From positions 1 through 23,646 of the forward strand of contig CAYVSP010000014.1 in assembly GCA_964453655.1 (NCBI GenBank): 23,646 bases of DNA, read 5' to 3'. The position numbers were made by a program, and so were the translations under genes. The DNA comes from CAYVSP01 sp964453655 (GTDB lineage Bacteria; Patescibacteriota; Saccharimonadia; Saccharimonadales; CAYVSP01). Below, one piece after another: positions 15,408-21,619 of this stretch. Position 1 is the stretch's first letter, and each line of letters begins with the position of its first letter. The notes beneath the pieces are model-generated. The model saw only the letters and a list, made by a program, of their open reading frames with translations. It did no database searches and was not told where the DNA came from.

Positions 15408-15416
15408 ATTGTAGCA
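15408..15416 (-). promoter_or_regulatory. extended -10 promoter of the gdh-mscL operon
   Basis: TGC-TACAAT lies seven bases before the ATG, squeezed into the 17-bp gap after argS. The extended TG motif compensates for the missing -35 box. Confidence 0.55.
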
Positions 15417-15417
15417 G

Positions 15418-17106
15418 TTACATCTTTTCTGGGGCTTGGATATTAAGCAGGCTGAGGCCGTTTGCCAGTACTTGAGCATATGATTCTGCCAGTTTCAGAC
15501 GTAGTTCTTCCCTTTTATCGCCAATTATGCGATTGCCTTCGTAAAATCGATTAAATGTCTGCGCTAATTCGTAGAGATAGGTGCCAATATGATGTGGGGC
15601 CAGTTCTTCTACCGCTTTATCGACTGTCTCCGGAAACTCGCTGATTTTGCGAACCAAACTGCGCTCGGGCGGTTCAAGCTCTGCTTCCGCTGCCAGGGCG
15701 GGTTTTTTAGCGCTTTTACTCAGTACGCTTTTGGCTCTGGCATGCGCATATTGTAAATACGGTCCACTGTTACCGGTAATAACCACTGACTCTTGCGCGT
15801 CATAGATAATATCGCCGCCGATGCTTTGTTTTAAAAAAGCATACTTGACTGCCCCGAGCACAACAGCTGGTTGCTCCTTACCGGATAATTTGTGGTTGGC
15901 AACCGCGGCTGCGTCCAGTACATCAACTGCCCTTAAGATATTGCCAAGCCTGGAGCTCATTTTTACGCCGCCCCTAAGCTTGACCATGCCGTGTGTTAAG
16001 TGAATCGTCTTTTTGGCAAGCTTTGGCTGGAATTGTTCAAGTGCCTTTAAAACCACTTGCATATACTGCGCGATTTCGTTAGCAGTAATAATAATTGAAG
16101 TGTCAAAATTATAATCGGCCTGTTTCTTGAGAATTAAGCCGACCTCTTTGGCCTCATAGGTGGGCAATCCTTGAGAATTGATGAAAACTCGTGTATGTAA
16201 ATTGTGTTTGTCGCCGGTAAAGATAACAGCGCCGTCGGACTTCTCAAACACGCCTTTTGCTAGCTGCTCTTCAACTGTTTTTTGTCCAAGCTCGGCTACT
16301 TCACTTTCCGGGTAATATTTCTCGAAGTGCGAGCCAATCCTAGAGTAAAATTCATCAAAATAATCATAGCTCCATTGCCGCGTCGTCCAATAAATTTTAG
16401 CCAGACCTGCGGCCCGATCGTTTTCTTTTTGGAGCTGATAAATCTTTTTATTCAACGATACAATTTCACGTTTGGCTGATTCATCCTCCTCATAGGCATT
16501 GTTACCCTTAACGTAGGCAGCACTGAGCCAATCTGCTCGCTTAGATTTTGAAATCTCATCTAATTTCTCAGGATTTTCGCCACCAATTTCTTGCAAAATA
16601 CCCCATATCGACTTGGCCACATGCAAACCAACATCGCCGCCATAGTTTACGCGGTGGACATTAGCGCCAGCTGCTTCAAATAAATTGGCTATGCTCTCGC
16701 CAACTATGGACGTATATAGGTGGCCGGCATGGAGCACCTTAAACGGGTTTGGATCAGAGTACTCAGCCACCACGGTTTTTCCTTTATGCCTGTCGTTATG
16801 TCCGTATTTTTTTCCTACTCGCTTGAGCTCTTCAAGCAGTGCTTTATCGGAAAGCTTGAAATTAATAAAGCCCGGTCCAGCTACAGAAACTTCCTCAACT
16901 AGTGTCGTTGAGTCTTTGAGTTTAGTAATAATTGCCTTAGCGACTTCCAGTGGCTGCTGGCCCGTTTTGGCGGCAATTTTAAGAGCGATGTTTGATGCAA
17001 AGTCACCGAATTGTTCAGCTGGACGTGTTAGTTCAACAGTATCATCAAGTGTGAACAGATCTTTTACTACTGCCCGGATAGCCCTTTTTAGTTCTTCTTG
17101 CATCAT
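15418..17106 (-). CDS. argS: arginyl-tRNA synthetase
   Basis: A class I synthetase that charges tRNA-Arg. The N-terminal Add-1-like domain is followed by the HIGH signature, here HAGHL in NPFKVLHAGHLYTS, and a KMSKS-like VKMSSRLGN typical of ArgS. The C-terminal anticodon-binding (DALR) domain begins near GPYLQYAHARAKSVL. The open frame reaches a GTG at 17133, which would overlap the upstream GNAT gene and give 571 residues. I prefer the tandem ATGs at 17106 and 17103 (562 or 561 residues), because an extended -10 (TGA then TATAGT) ends four and seven bases before them, the same geometry as other leaderless genes here. No Shine-Dalgarno site is seen. Confidence 0.93.
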   Translation of the reverse strand: MMQEELKRAIRAVVKDLFTLDDTVELTRPAEQFGDFASNIALKIAAKTGQQPLEVAKAIITKLKDSTTLVEEVSVAGPGFINFKLSDKALLEELKRVGKKYGHNDRHKGKTVVAEYSDPNPFKVLHAGHLYTSIVGESIANLFEAAGANVHRVNYGGDVGLHVAKSIWGILQEIGGENPEKLDEISKSKRADWLSAAYVKGNNAYEEDESAKREIVSLNKKIYQLQKENDRAAGLAKIYWTTRQWSYDYFDEFYSRIGSHFEKYYPESEVAELGQKTVEEQLAKGVFEKSDGAVIFTGDKHNLHTRVFINSQGLPTYEAKEVGLILKKQADYNFDTSIIITANEIAQYMQVVLKALEQFQPKLAKKTIHLTHGMVKLRGGVKMSSRLGNILRAVDVLDAAAVANHKLSGKEQPAVVLGAVKYAFLKQSIGGDIIYDAQESVVITGNSGPYLQYAHARAKSVLSKSAKKPALAAEAELEPPERSLVRKISEFPETVDKAVEELAPHHIGTYLYELAQTFNRFYEGNRIIGDKREELRLKLAESYAQVLANGLSLLNIQAPEKM

Positions 17107-17110
17107 CTCA

Positions 17111-17119
17111 ACTATATCA
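17111..17119 (-). promoter_or_regulatory. extended -10 promoter of argS
   Basis: TGA-TATAGT. The TGA part is also the stop codon of the GNAT gene. The box ends seven bases before the ATG at 17103. Confidence 0.5.
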
Positions 17120-17593
17120 GACTGGCTTAGCACTACTTCTAGCCCGCCAGGCGTCTTTGGTTAATTCATACTTTACTTTGCCATCTATCTCCACGCCCTT
17201 TGGTTTATAGCCAAGTCTTGCAAAGACAGGAATGCTATCTGTATTACAGTTAGCGGTGCAAGCAGTAATGTATGGTAAGTTCTGAAAAACTTTCTGCGTG
17301 AGAATACTTACCATTCCAGTGGCCAATCCATAGCCCCTATATTCAGGTTCAAGATATACTCCGCCCATCAATGCTCTAGGTGCAGTGCGCAAAATCTGTT
17401 TACAAGCCGCGTATCCTACGGCTTGCGCATCTCTTCCGCGTACGGCATAAATGCCTAATATATGGTCGGCTATATCAGCTTCAGTTATAGGCACCATGGC
17501 TTCTTCATAACTGCCTGATATAACCAGGCTGGGATTAACTAACTTTCCTACGATACTGTCTGGCTTTAAGAAAAATATTTCTGACTCTTTCAC
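17117..17593 (-). CDS. GNAT-family N-acetyltransferase under leader control
   Basis: A 158-residue GNAT acetyltransferase, which transfers acetyl from acetyl-CoA to an amine. The acetyl-CoA motif A is in VYLEPEYRGYGLATGMVSIL, with RGYGLA as the RxxGxG/A loop. The end IPVFARLGYKPKG is the usual C-terminal GNAT strand. The substrate is unknown. The open frame runs upstream to a TTG at 17662, but that stretch encodes a terminator hairpin and is better read as leader RNA. The GTG at 17593 has a GGAG five bases upstream and is my chosen start. Upstream lie a leaderless 24-codon ORF and competing hairpins. Expression is therefore probably controlled by attenuation, which would suit an inducible resistance or thiol-related enzyme. 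Confidence 0.82.
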   Translation of the reverse strand: MKESEIFFLKPDSIVGKLVNPSLVISGSYEEAMVPITEADIADHILGIYAVRGRDAQAVGYAACKQILRTAPRALMGGVYLEPEYRGYGLATGMVSILTQKVFQNLPYITACTANCNTDSIPVFARLGYKPKGVEIDGKVKYELTKDAWRARSSAKPV

Positions 17594-17608
17594 AATTTCT
17601 CCAAAATT

Positions 17609-17635
17609 AAAAAAGCTCCCTGTGAACGGGAAGCT
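17609..17635 (-). terminator. intrinsic terminator in the GNAT leader (attenuator)
   Basis: AGCTTCCC, loop GTTCACA, GGGAGCT, then TTTTTT on the minus strand. The stem has one unpaired T. It lies seven bases before the GGAG of the GNAT gene, and its 5' arm can instead pair with an upstream segment. Confidence 0.8.
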
Positions 17636-17696
17636 GTCTGGAACTTTGAATATTTTTAACAACTACAAGGACAGCCCCCGTTGATACGGTTGCTGC
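17629..17696 (-). promoter_or_regulatory. competing hairpins (anti-antiterminator and antiterminator) in the GNAT leader
   Basis: Segment 1 (GCAGC at 17696-17692 and CCGT at 17689-17686) can pair with segment 2 (ACGG at 17681-17678 and GCTGT at 17675-17671, counting one G-U pair). Segment 2 as GGGGGCTGTC (17679-17670) can instead pair with segment 3, GACAGCTTCC (17638-17629), over 10 bp including two G-U pairs. Segment 3 is also the 5' arm of the terminator. The three helices exclude each other in order, as in amino-acid biosynthesis attenuators. Segments 1 and 2 lie inside the small ORF. Confidence 0.7.
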
Positions 17697-17730
17697 GACG
17701 AGATTGTAAACTCAGTTGCTGTTTTAGCAT
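17656..17730 (-). CDS. 24-codon leaderless upstream ORF, Cys-rich leader peptide
   Basis: The peptide is 24 residues long: a Gln/Leu/Ser start (MLKQQLSLQ), then SRRSNR and the tail INGGCPCSC before TAA. Three of the last five codons are TGT (Cys). The ATG is six bases after the TATGGT -10 box, so the ORF should start at or near the 5' end of the mRNA and be translated without a Shine-Dalgarno site. Its codons overlap two arms of the attenuator, so the position of the ribosome on it would decide which hairpin forms. Similar short leaderless ORFs ending in Cys codons are known as cysteine-responsive leaders in actinobacteria. A free-standing function of the peptide cannot be excluded. Confidence 0.7.
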   Translation of the reverse strand: MLKQQLSLQSRRSNRINGGCPCSC

Positions 17731-17736
17731 TCCCAA

Positions 17737-17765
17737 ACCATAAACCATATTTATTTTTGTGTCAA
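17737..17765 (-). promoter_or_regulatory. promoter of the leader ORF / GNAT unit
   Basis: A perfect TTGACA (17765-17760) and TATGGT (17742-17737) are 17 bases apart. The -10 ends six bases before the leader ORF ATG. This is the best two-box promoter in the window, and it lies just after the DUF1361 stop. Confidence 0.75.
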
Positions 17766-17767
17766 GT

Positions 17768-18445
17768 TTAGCGCCAATGCGTTTCTAGGGCACGAATAAC
17801 TTGCCAGATTACTGCGTATATACCAATTAGCAGCATAAAGAACATCAGCGTGGTTGTGATAAGTTGCGGGTGTGAGGCTGGATTAAAAAACTGATCCGAC
17901 ACATCAAATATTAGTCCAGCCGGGTTCACTAGAATATCCCATGAATTGAGGCGAAAATAGCGGCCTAGATAGATTGCAAAACTGCACAGCATTAGTACAC
18001 CGGCCATAATGGCATGCGTGTCAGTCCGTTTGAGCTTTTCTTTAAGGTTATGCTGGACAATAAACAAGCTGGTAAAGCCCAGCACAAAGCCAGTAAAAAT
18101 AAACGAAAAAAGCATCACGGCGTCATAAAGCAAACTCACCTCACCGGTACTATGAAGATGGATAAGGTCACTAACCATGTAAAAGCTATTTGGTAAAAAG
18201 CCGAGCCATAAGGCCGTAAAAACCAGCGGCTGCGCACTTGTCCAGCGGTGCGTTTTAAGGCTAAGAGTAAGTAGCCAGGCAAAGACCAGCGGTAGCCAGG
18301 CTAATAGTAGATTCCATAGCAAAAACCAGTAACGCCAACTATGTCCGGAAGCTACACGGACTAAATAAAAACCAATATTTATGGCACTCGACAGTAGCAT
18401 GGCTAGCAAAAACTGCCTTTGGACCTCAGTCAATCGGATATCCAT
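17768..18445 (-). CDS. DUF1361 family membrane protein
   Basis: A polytopic membrane protein of the DUF1361 family (function unknown) with about six hydrophobic segments. Family-like features are LPLVFAWLL, LWLGFLPNSFYMVSDLIHL, and YLGRYFRLNSWDILVNP near the fifth helix. The open frame extends to 18544, but the first 33 residues would run through the neighbouring promoter region. The ATG at 18445 gives 225 residues starting MDIRLTEVQ and sits seven bases after a perfect TATAAT, matching other leaderless genes here. It is divergent from the PgsA-like gene. Confidence 0.87.
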   Translation of the reverse strand: MDIRLTEVQRQFLLAMLLSSAINIGFYLVRVASGHSWRYWFLLWNLLLAWLPLVFAWLLTLSLKTHRWTSAQPLVFTALWLGFLPNSFYMVSDLIHLHSTGEVSLLYDAVMLFSFIFTGFVLGFTSLFIVQHNLKEKLKRTDTHAIMAGVLMLCSFAIYLGRYFRLNSWDILVNPAGLIFDVSDQFFNPASHPQLITTTLMFFMLLIGIYAVIWQVIRALETHWR

Positions 18446-18452
18446 AGATGTA

Positions 18453-18458
18453 ATTATA
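18453..18458 (-). promoter_or_regulatory. -10 box of the DUF1361 gene
   Basis: A perfect TATAAT, seven bases before the ATG at 18445. It lies where the -35 region of the divergent pgsA-like promoter should be. Confidence 0.6.
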
Positions 18459-18480
18459 TCGAGCTTTGGTTCATATTCGC

Positions 18481-18486
18481 TATAAT
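18481..18486 (+). promoter_or_regulatory. -10 box of the pgsA-like operon
   Basis: A perfect TATAAT, seven bases before the ATG at 18494, with no Shine-Dalgarno site. Its -35 region coincides with the -10 of the DUF1361 promoter. Confidence 0.6.
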
Positions 18487-18493
18487 ATTCAGG

Positions 18494-19117
18494 ATGACGG
18501 AGTTTTTGGACACAGTCCGCAAAGTAGTACGTAGTATAGTGCATCCTTTTGCCAAGCTGCTGAATGAAGTTACTCGAGGCAAGTTGAGCCCCAACAGTAT
18601 TACATTGCTTGGCTTACTTATGCACGTTGTTATTGCCCTGCTAATCGCTAGCCGCCACCTCCTAATATCCGGTATATTACTAATTATTTTTGGACTGTTT
18701 GATGTTTTGGACGGCCAGTTAGCCCGCCTACAAGACACAGAATCTAGTTTTGGCATGCTGCTGGACGCCTCAAGCGACCGACTCAAGGAAGTATTGCTTT
18801 ACATTGGTATTGCTTATTACTTTGTGGCAAGCGGGCAACCTTACGCCGCCGTCTGGGCTGTGGCCGCCTGTGGCGCTAGCTTATGCGTCAGCTACGTGAA
18901 AGCTAAAGCAGAGGTAATTGTCAGTGATGGTGCTAGGGATATCCGCACCATTAATCGCATGTTTCAAGACGGCCTGATGCGTTTTGAGGTTCGTATGTTC
19001 TTGCTTGTTGTGGGGCTTATCTTTTCACCACTACTGCCTGTAGCGGTCGCATTTATAGCGATTCTTTCCTTCCTCACGGCAATTGATCGTCTTATTAGGA
19101 TTAGCGAGAAAATTTAA
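18494..19117 (+). CDS. CDP-alcohol phosphatidyltransferase, PgsA-like
   Basis: A 207-residue integral membrane enzyme that transfers a phosphatidyl group from a CDP-lipid to an alcohol, most likely glycerol 3-phosphate, giving phosphatidylglycerophosphate. The family motif DG-x2-AR-x8-G-x3-D-x3-D is complete at residues 73-95 (Asp73, Gly74, Ala77, Arg78, Gly87, Asp91, Asp95). LSPNSITLLGLL precedes the first helix as usual. The acceptor alcohol is inferred, and an inositol-phosphate acceptor is also possible. The frame extends to 18419, but the ATG at 18494 is placed seven bases after TATAAT and gives the normal family N-terminus. It heads a three-gene operon with a PHP protein and a CarS-like enzyme. 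Confidence 0.88.
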   Translation: MTEFLDTVRKVVRSIVHPFAKLLNEVTRGKLSPNSITLLGLLMHVVIALLIASRHLLISGILLIIFGLFDVLDGQLARLQDTESSFGMLLDASSDRLKEVLLYIGIAYYFVASGQPYAAVWAVAACGASLCVSYVKAKAEVIVSDGARDIRTINRMFQDGLMRFEVRMFLLVVGLIFSPLLPVAVAFIAILSFLTAIDRLIRISEKI

Positions 19118-19118
19118 G

Positions 19119-19778
19119 ATGTATCGGGTTGATTTCCATACACATTCCAAAGCATCACCGGATGGAGGTCTGGCCCAAACTCAATACGACAAAGCTTTTA
19201 GCGAGGGCCTCTTGGACTGTGTAGCCGTGACAGATCACAACCGCATAGATTTTGCGCTGCAATTACAGCAAGCTTTCGGTGAAAGCCGCATCATTATTGG
19301 CGAAGAGATTATGACAACGGCCGGTGAAATCATCGGTTTGTTTTTGAATAAGCCAGTCCTGGCTAATTTAAGTCCGCTGGCTACAGTGCGCGCGATTAAG
19401 GCCCAAGGCGGTATTGTCTATATTCCCCATCCGTTTGAAACAGTGCGTCATGGCATTAGTCTAAAAACGCTTGATAAAATTGCTGAGCACGTTGATATTA
19501 TCGAAGTTCATAATGGCCGGGCTTGGCTGCAAAACCGCGGACCAAAGGCGGCGGCTTGGGCCAAGCTGCACCAGAAGTTGCGAGCAGCCAGCAGTGATGC
19601 CCATGGCTGGCGTGGACTGGGCGGAAACATTACTATGTTAAGTGAAATTCCTAACCGCGAAAATTTGCTGAACCTGCTATCACAAGCACGCATGCTCACC
19701 AGACGGCCTAGAATCCGCAGTTTGCTATACCCCAAACTGCACCGACTGGGCCATAAGTTAAGGATTAAACGCGCATGA
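19119..19778 (+). CDS. PHP-domain phosphoesterase
   Basis: A 219-residue PHP-domain metal-dependent phosphoesterase. The metal ligands appear in order: HTH (His7, His9), the TDHN motif (Asp39, His40), the glutamate in GEEIMT (Glu62/Glu63), IPHPFE, IEVHNGR and the final SSDAHGWRG. The protein is only the PHP domain plus a basic tail. It starts one base after the pgsA-like stop and ends in an ATGA overlap with the carS-like gene, so the three proteins are made together. In that context it could dephosphorylate a phospholipid intermediate, for example phosphatidylglycerophosphate, but this is inference; related proteins act on nucleotides and other phosphoesters. Confidence 0.88.
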   Translation: MYRVDFHTHSKASPDGGLAQTQYDKAFSEGLLDCVAVTDHNRIDFALQLQQAFGESRIIIGEEIMTTAGEIIGLFLNKPVLANLSPLATVRAIKAQGGIVYIPHPFETVRHGISLKTLDKIAEHVDIIEVHNGRAWLQNRGPKAAAWAKLHQKLRAASSDAHGWRGLGGNITMLSEIPNRENLLNLLSQARMLTRRPRIRSLLYPKLHRLGHKLRIKRA

Positions 19779-20317
19779 TAAATAGCATTATTTTTGCAGT
19801 ATGGTTTTTCCTGCCAGCCGGCATTGCCAACGCCACACCGGTATTTGCTAGCCAGCTGCCACGGTTGAAAAATTGGAATTCTCCCTTGGATTTCGGCAAG
19901 TCGTTTCGCGGAAAGCGTATCTTCGGCGACAACAAGACCTGGCGCGGACTTATAGCTGGTATATTGGTCGCCGGCGGAGTGGCTTTTATACAAAACTTTT
20001 GGTTAATCGGCGCTTCGCTGGCCTTTGGATTGCAGCTGATTGCTTTATCTACACTCGGTGGCATGCTAATGGGCTTCGGGGCTCTGGCCGGTGATGCTAT
20101 AGAGAGTTTTTTTAAACGTCAGCTTGGGGTGGAAGACGGCCGCAGCTGGTTTCCTTTCGATCAACTTGATTACATCATTGGTGGTTTACTGGCAAGTAGT
20201 CTGCTGGTAGATCTATCGGCTAATGAATATATATCGATTGTTATAACCTGGTTTGTGCTCCATATCGTAGCCGGCTATGTGGCCTATTTGCTCAAGGTTA
20301 AAGAACGACCGGTCTAG
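19775..20317 (+). CDS. CDP-archaeol synthase (CarS, DUF46) family protein; likely CDP-lipid synthase
   Basis: A 180-residue membrane protein of the CarS/DUF46 family. In archaea this family makes CDP-archaeol from CTP and an unsaturated archaetidic acid; bacterial members are thought to supply a CDP-activated lipid. The signature SPLDFGKSFRGKRIFGDNKTWRGLIAG is at about residues 36-62. Hydrophobic helices follow, and the conserved DAIESFFKRQLGVEDGRSWFPFDQLDYIIGGLL gives the second signature. The start ATG overlaps the PHP stop (ATGA). Together with PgsA it would provide both donor and product steps for acidic phospholipid. Its stop TAG shares the palindrome CTAG with the stop of the convergent PIG-L gene. 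Confidence 0.9.
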   Translation: MINSIIFAVWFFLPAGIANATPVFASQLPRLKNWNSPLDFGKSFRGKRIFGDNKTWRGLIAGILVAGGVAFIQNFWLIGASLAFGLQLIALSTLGGMLMGFGALAGDAIESFFKRQLGVEDGRSWFPFDQLDYIIGGLLASSLLVDLSANEYISIVITWFVLHIVAGYVAYLLKVKERPV

Positions 20318-21036
20318 TCCTTGCTCACAAAATACTCAGCCTGAAGACTGGCTTCCATAAAATCAGGAGCTTGTTTGAACATCACTTCGGTCTGCGACGG
20401 CATGGCTTGTAGAGCACGTTGTTTTTTACGCCTCAGCTCAGGTGATAATGTAAAGGCAATTGCACAAACTTCTCCATTATAGATAGGTGGTTTGTCAATG
20501 TTGAAGTAGATATTGAACTGTCTATCCATCGGCTTCATATATTTTTCGTAATGTTCTTTTTCTTCCACAGCCTGATAAACCTTAACGTTTGTGTCTTTGG
20601 CAGCTTGTCTTGCCCACCGAGAAACCGCTTGATGATCTGGATGCCCAGTCAACCCATCAGGCCCAAAAGTCAAAATGGTATCCGGTTGGTACATCTCAAT
20701 GAGCTTTTTGATTTGTCGTCTGCCCTCATTACCAGAAATACAATCGCAATCACCATCAATATAGTTAAGCCAGTGGTGATTGGTGACGCCTAGTTCTTTG
20801 AGTGCAGCCAACATCTCTTTTTCACGGATTTCAGGCAATTTATCAACCGGCCAACGCTTATCATCGCGAACACCCTTTTCACCACGCGTTGCGGTAACAC
20901 ATATCACTTTTTGGCCGTTATTAACTGCGGCTGCCATGATACCGGCAGCACAGAAAGATTCATCGTCCGGATGAGCCCAAACTGAAAGAATTGTGCCCAG
21001 CTTTTTGACATCTTTGGCACTACTAATCTGGTGCAT
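20314..21036 (-). CDS. PIG-L / LmbE family deacetylase
   Basis: A 240-residue zinc-dependent deacetylase of the PIG-L/LmbE family, which removes acetyl groups from N-acetylglucosamine-type substrates. The zinc site is AHPDDE (residues 21-26) together with GHPDHQAV further on. Family members include MshB and BshB, which act in mycothiol and bacillithiol synthesis, and Mca-type amidases; which of these applies is not clear. The ATG at 21036 is ten bases after the stop of the DinB-like gene, with AAGG close to the start, so it is in the same operon. The 3' end overlaps the convergent carS-like gene by four bases. Confidence 0.9.
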   Translation of the reverse strand: MHQISSAKDVKKLGTILSVWAHPDDESFCAAGIMAAAVNNGQKVICVTATRGEKGVRDDKRWPVDKLPEIREKEMLAALKELGVTNHHWLNYIDGDCDCISGNEGRRQIKKLIEMYQPDTILTFGPDGLTGHPDHQAVSRWARQAAKDTNVKVYQAVEEKEHYEKYMKPMDRQFNIYFNIDKPPIYNGEVCAIAFTLSPELRRKKQRALQAMPSQTEVMFKQAPDFMEASLQAEYFVSKD

Positions 21037-21046
21037 ACCTTAAGTT

Positions 21047-21607
21047 TTAGGCTTTTCTCCCCAGAAGTGCAAGTAGTTTTACTTGTATGATAGAGTCGCT
21101 CGACACGTCTATGGCCGCTCCAAAGACCCCGCTCAGTCGGGCTCTATCGGCTCTAGGCAGATAGTAAAAGTAGGCAAACTGAGCCAATTTTTTGTCCATG
21201 TGCAGCGTGCAATTCACGGCTTGGGCAACGTCCCAGCCGTGCACCAGCATGTCGCAGCCTACCTCTGTTATGTAAGCTTCCATTTTGGTATCACCATAAG
21301 ACAGGTGGGCCGTGGCCGAAAGGTCAGCTTGCTTAACGGCCGCAGACGCTTTATTGGCAGCATTGTCCCAAGCCACTAGTAAGTCATCGCCTAGTACATC
21401 GCCCTCATATTTATCACCAACTTCAGCCATTGTCTTGCCATTGACGATATCGGGCACCCACAGCAATTCATAGACCACATGGCCGAGTAGTTGTTGGAGA
21501 CTCCAGTCAGTGCACGGTGTTGAATTATTCAATTGCCTGGGCAAAATATGGGGCATGCACATGCCGCCGGCTTTTAGCGCTTCATTAAAAAACCGTTTGG
21601 CATCCAT
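21047..21607 (-). CDS. TIGR03086 / DinB-like putative metal-binding protein
   Basis: A 186-residue protein of the DinB-like superfamily, close to the TIGR03086 group with a mycothiol-dependent maleylpyruvate isomerase N-terminal domain. The four-helix bundle shows the conserved TPCTDWSLQQLLGHVVYE (His43 as a metal ligand) and EVGCDMLVHGWDVAQAV, where the His of VHGWD is the second ligand region. Known relatives transfer low-molecular-weight thiols such as mycothiol or bacillithiol. The substrate here is unknown. The ATG at 21607 begins 12 bases after the isomerase stop; TAGAAT nine bases upstream could be a weak internal promoter. It is directly upstream of the PIG-L gene. Confidence 0.83.
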   Translation of the reverse strand: MDAKRFFNEALKAGGMCMPHILPRQLNNSTPCTDWSLQQLLGHVVYELLWVPDIVNGKTMAEVGDKYEGDVLGDDLLVAWDNAANKASAAVKQADLSATAHLSYGDTKMEAYITEVGCDMLVHGWDVAQAVNCTLHMDKKLAQFAYFYYLPRADRARLSGVFGAAIDVSSDSIIQVKLLALLGRKA

Positions 21608-21619
21608 AATAGTAAAATT

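Noticed and set aside
17107..17133. GTG start of argS at 17133
   Set aside because: It lies inside the GNAT gene and before the extended -10 box; the ATGs at 17106/17103 fit the window's leaderless pattern.
17594..17662. N-terminal extension of the GNAT protein to a TTG at 17662
   Set aside because: The stretch contains a complete intrinsic terminator and a GGAG placed correctly for the GTG at 17593; the extra residues do not resemble GNAT proteins.
17656..17730. A secreted RiPP precursor as the main reading of the Cys-rich small ORF
   Set aside because: No maturation enzyme, transporter or protease is nearby, and the ORF overlaps attenuator arms; a regulatory leader explains more, although the alternative is not excluded.
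18419..18544. Longer N-termini for both the DUF1361 and PgsA-like proteins
   Set aside because: They would overlap each other across the divergent promoters, and the added residues do not look like either family.
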